Source of the DNA: Oscillospiraceae bacterium | GTDB lineage: Bacteria > Bacillota > Clostridia > Saccharofermentanales > Saccharofermentanaceae | Direction: 5' to 3' | Assembly (NCBI GenBank): GCA_902782985.1 | Contig: CACZPC010000127.1 | Location: forward strand, 1-23,337 | DNA: 23,337 nt | Part shown: positions 21,346 through 23,337 of the stretch, in pieces | Position numbering within the stretch: the stretch's first letter is position 1 | Layout of the letters: each line of letters opens with the position of its first letter | Notes under the pieces: model-generated | What the model saw: the letters and a program-made list of their open reading frames with translations, nothing else | Database searches by the model: none | What the model was told of the DNA's origin: nothing | Position numbers and translations under genes: made by a program

Positions 21346-22284
21346 ATGGCTATTACAGCACAGCAGGTTAAAGAACTCCGCGAACTGACCGATTGCGGAA
21401 TCATGGATTGCAAGAAGGCTCTTACAGAGTCTGACGGAGATATCGAGAAGGCTAAGGCATGGCTTCGTGAGAAGGGCATGGCTAAGGCTGAGAAGAAGTC
21501 TACAAGAGTAGCTGCAGAGGGTGCAGTTGCTTCCGTTATCGCTGATGACGGTAAGTCCGGATGCCTCGTTGAGGTTAACGTTGAGACTGACTTCGCTGCT
21601 AACACAGATAAGTTCAAGAACTTTGTTAATGCTATCGGAGCTCAGATCATGGCTACAAAGCCCGCTGATATCGATGCGCTTAAGGCTTCTGCTCTTTACA
21701 ATGATGCTTCCAAGACTGTTGAGGTCTTCACGAAGGAAGCTATCGCAGACATCTCTGAGAATGTTTCTGTCAGAAGGTTCGCTCAGTACGAGGTTTCCGC
21801 TAACGGTGCAGTTGCTTCCTACATCCACGCCGGTGGTAAGGTAGGCGTTCTCGTTGAGTTTGCAGTTGCTGATGAGTCTGTTATCACATCTGATGCTTTC
21901 AAGGCTTTTGCTAAGGATATCGGAATGCAGATCGCAGCTTCCAATCCTACATGGGTTGCTCAGGCTGACGTTCCTCAGGAAGAGATCGATAAGGAAGTTG
22001 CCATCATCACGAATAAGGCTCTTGAAGAGGGCAAGCCCGAGAAGATCATCGCTGACAGGATCGTTCCCGGTCAGATCAAGAACTTCTATAAGATCAACGT
22101 TCTCGAGGATCAGGAGTTCGTTAAGGACGATGAGAAGACTGTTGCTCAGTATATCGCTTCCGCTTCAAAGGACCTTGGCACAGAGATCTCTGTAGTAAGG
22201 TTCACTAACTACAAGCTCGGTGAGGGTATCGAGAAGAAGGAAGACGATTTTGCCGCTGAGGTTATGAAGCAGGCAGGACTCTGA
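21346..22284 (+). CDS. tsf: Translation elongation factor Ts
   Basis: Nucleotide exchange factor that releases GDP from EF-Tu. The N-terminal UBA-like domain carries VKELRELTDCGIMDCKKALTESDGDIEKAKAWLREKGMAKAEKKSTRVAAEG, with TDCGIMDC in place of the usual TGAGMMDC. The core contains VNVETDFAANTDKF (the EF-Tu contact TDFV/A motif), two related subdomains and the coiled-coil region. The 312 residues are normal for Bacillota. GGAGG lies before the ATG. It is the last gene of the rpsB-tsf operon and is followed by a strong intrinsic terminator. Confidence 0.97.
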   Translation: MAITAQQVKELRELTDCGIMDCKKALTESDGDIEKAKAWLREKGMAKAEKKSTRVAAEGAVASVIADDGKSGCLVEVNVETDFAANTDKFKNFVNAIGAQIMATKPADIDALKASALYNDASKTVEVFTKEAIADISENVSVRRFAQYEVSANGAVASYIHAGGKVGVLVEFAVADESVITSDAFKAFAKDIGMQIAASNPTWVAQADVPQEEIDKEVAIITNKALEEGKPEKIIADRIVPGQIKNFYKINVLEDQEFVKDDEKTVAQYIASASKDLGTEISVVRFTNYKLGEGIEKKEDDFAAEVMKQAGL

Positions 22285-22312
22285 TCCGGTAAAGCAAAAA
22301 TGATACTGATAG

Positions 22313-22346
22313 ATAACGGACTGTCTCAGGGCAGTCCGTTATTTTG
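22313..22346 (+). terminator. Intrinsic terminator of rpsB-tsf
   Basis: ATAACGGACTG (22313-22323) and CAGTCCGTTAT (22332-22342) form a perfect 11-bp stem with an 8-base loop, running into a short T tract (ATTTT). It lies 28 bases after the tsf stop codon. Confidence 0.9.
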
Positions 22347-22349
22347 ATA

Positions 22350-22364
22350 TGATAATCATTTTAA
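22350..22364. promoter_or_regulatory. Fur-box-like 7-1-7 sequence upstream of fba
   Basis: TGATAATCATTTTAA matches the 7-1-7 Fur consensus TGATAAT-N-ATTATCA at 12 of 14 positions, with the left half perfect. It lies just after the tsf terminator and roughly 80-100 bp upstream of the likeliest fba promoter, which is far for repression. In AT-rich DNA such matches can be chance. Confidence 0.3.
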
Positions 22365-22436
22365 AGGCAGTCAGTTCAAATGAGCGATTATTCTTAAAAT
22401 TCATTCAAAAAAACAGAAATATCAATTAATATGTTA

Positions 22437-22465
22437 TTTAATTATTTACCGAAAAAAAGTATTAT
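22437..22465 (+). promoter_or_regulatory. Possible promoter of fba
   Basis: TATTAT (22460-22465) with TTTAAT (22437-22442) 17 bp upstream; the -35 matches only 3/6. The whole stretch 22365-22500 is A/T-rich and could act as an UP-like element. Expression from near here is likely given the closed terminator upstream. Confidence 0.35.
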
Positions 22466-22521
22466 AGATATGGTTTGGTACATCCAAATTTAAAATTCTT
22501 ATACATAAGGAGACCAGTAAC

Positions 22522-23337
22522 ATGCCATTAGTTACAACAACTGAAATGTTCAAGAAGGCATATGACGGCGGTTATGCAATCGGTGCTTTCAACGTAAACA
22601 ACATGGAGATCGTTCAGGGTATCACAGAAGCTGCAGGCGAACTCGAATCACCTGTTATCCTTCAGGTATCCAAGGGAGCCAGAGCTTATGCTAATCATAC
22701 ATATCTCGTAAAGCTCGTTGAGGCTGCAGTTTTGGAGAATCCTCAGATCCCGATCGCTCTTCACCTTGACCATGGTGATACTTTTGAGCTCTGTAAGTCC
22801 TGCATCGACGGCGGTTTCACATCTGTCATGATCGACGCTTCCTCCAAGTCTTTTGAGGATAATATCGCTCTTACAAAGCAGGTCGTTGAGTATGCTCATG
22901 CACACGGTGTTGTTGTTGAGGCTGAGCTCGGTACTCTCGCAGGCATAGAGGATGAGGTCGTAGTTGAGTCCGGTAAGGAAGCTTATACACGTCCTGAGGA
23001 AGTTGAGGAGTTCGTTGACAGAACAGGTTGTGACTCCCTCGCTATCGCTATCGGAACAAGCCACGGTGCTTATAAGTTCACAGCTGCTCAGTGCACAAGA
23101 AATGCTGATGGTATCCTCGTACCTCCGCCCCTCCGTTTCGACGTTCTCGAGGAGTGCATCAAGAGACTTCCCGGATTCCCTATCGTTCTCCACGGTTCTT
23201 CTTCTGTACCTCAGGAGTTCGTTAAGATGGTCAACCAGTATGGCGGAAATATGCCTGATGCAGTAGGTATCCCTGAGGAGCAGCTCCGTGAGGCAGCTAA
23301 GCTCGCAGTCTGCAAGATCAACATCGACTCCGATATC
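22522..23337 (+). CDS. fba: Class II fructose-bisphosphate aldolase, 3' end cut by window
   Basis: Zinc-dependent glycolytic aldolase cleaving fructose-1,6-bisphosphate to glyceraldehyde-3-phosphate and dihydroxyacetone phosphate. 272 codons are present, about 35 short of the family length. Visible motifs: opening LVTTTEMFKKAYDGGYAIGAFNVNNMEI, active site HLDHGD (81-86, catalytic D83, zinc ligand H84), EAELGTLAGIEDEV, SHGAYKF with zinc ligand H181, LHGSSSVP with H224, and KINIDSDI at the window end. AAGGAG (22507-22512) lies nine bases before the ATG. Codon bias is as strong as in rpsB and tsf. The reading frame stays open to the edge, with no sign of damage. Confidence 0.95.
   Translation, partial: MPLVTTTEMFKKAYDGGYAIGAFNVNNMEIVQGITEAAGELESPVILQVSKGARAYANHTYLVKLVEAAVLENPQIPIALHLDHGDTFELCKSCIDGGFTSVMIDASSKSFEDNIALTKQVVEYAHAHGVVVEAELGTLAGIEDEVVVESGKEAYTRPEEVEEFVDRTGCDSLAIAIGTSHGAYKFTAAQCTRNADGILVPPPLRFDVLEECIKRLPGFPIVLHGSSSVPQEFVKMVNQYGGNMPDAVGIPEEQLREAAKLAVCKINIDSDI

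Noticed and set aside
20518-21828. 436-codon minus-strand open frame opposite rpsB and tsf
   Set aside because: It is the shadow of two certain genes with biased codons, is Leu/Ser/Cys-rich, and spans the intergenic gap; no domain is recognisable.
22648-23193. Minus-strand frame of 181 codons opposite fba
   Set aside because: Shadow of the aldolase gene caused by codon bias; composition is not protein-like.

Overview
The window looks like ordinary chromosome from a Gram-positive-type (Bacillota, Clostridia-like) bacterium of moderate GC. The evidence is the gene content: RqcH/NFACT, QueH, the Firmicute-type pyrimidine-nucleoside phosphorylase, EngB, ComEC, HolA and lipoproteins with lipobox signal peptides. 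Shine-Dalgarno sequences are strong AGGAGG types. I cannot assign a genus. No phage, insertion sequence, rRNA or CRISPR array is visible.

Layout. Positions 1-1230 (minus): a tRNA-Lys(CTT) cut by the window edge, with a near-consensus promoter overlapping the stop codon of a Gfo/Idh/MocA oxidoreductase. Positions 1302-5629 (plus): pyrimidine-nucleoside phosphorylase, then ruvC-ruvA-ruvB (Holliday junction branch migration and resolution) and queH (queuosine synthesis). Positions 5608-8760 (minus): rqcH (ribosome rescue) coupled to a small two-helix membrane protein, preceded by a PD-(D/E)XK-like protein. Positions 8761-9391: a 631-bp divergent intergenic region with an array of imperfect palindromes at a 51-52 bp period. 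Positions 9392-9862 (plus): an Mrr-type nuclease domain fused to two membrane helices. Positions 9863-13020 (minus): two tandem diverged PRPP synthetases and engB. Positions 13168-20340 (plus): comEC, three tandem paralogous acidic lipoproteins, and holA. Positions 20491-23337 (plus): rpsB-tsf with a good terminator, then the first 272 codons of class II fructose-bisphosphate aldolase, cut by the window edge.

Most genes are core housekeeping. The parts worth attention are these. (1) The palindrome array lies between two divergent nuclease-fold genes. (2) Three, possibly four, genes have an extended -10 element ending 6-7 nt before the ATG and no Shine-Dalgarno, which predicts leaderless mRNAs. 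(3) Two divergent extended-length PRPP synthetases stand side by side. (4) A lipoprotein cluster sits between comEC and holA, which are usually adjacent in Firmicutes. (5) Several operator-like inverted or phased repeats lie on predicted promoters. I see no complete known defence system. The array with its nuclease neighbours is the best candidate for something undescribed, and that is inference.
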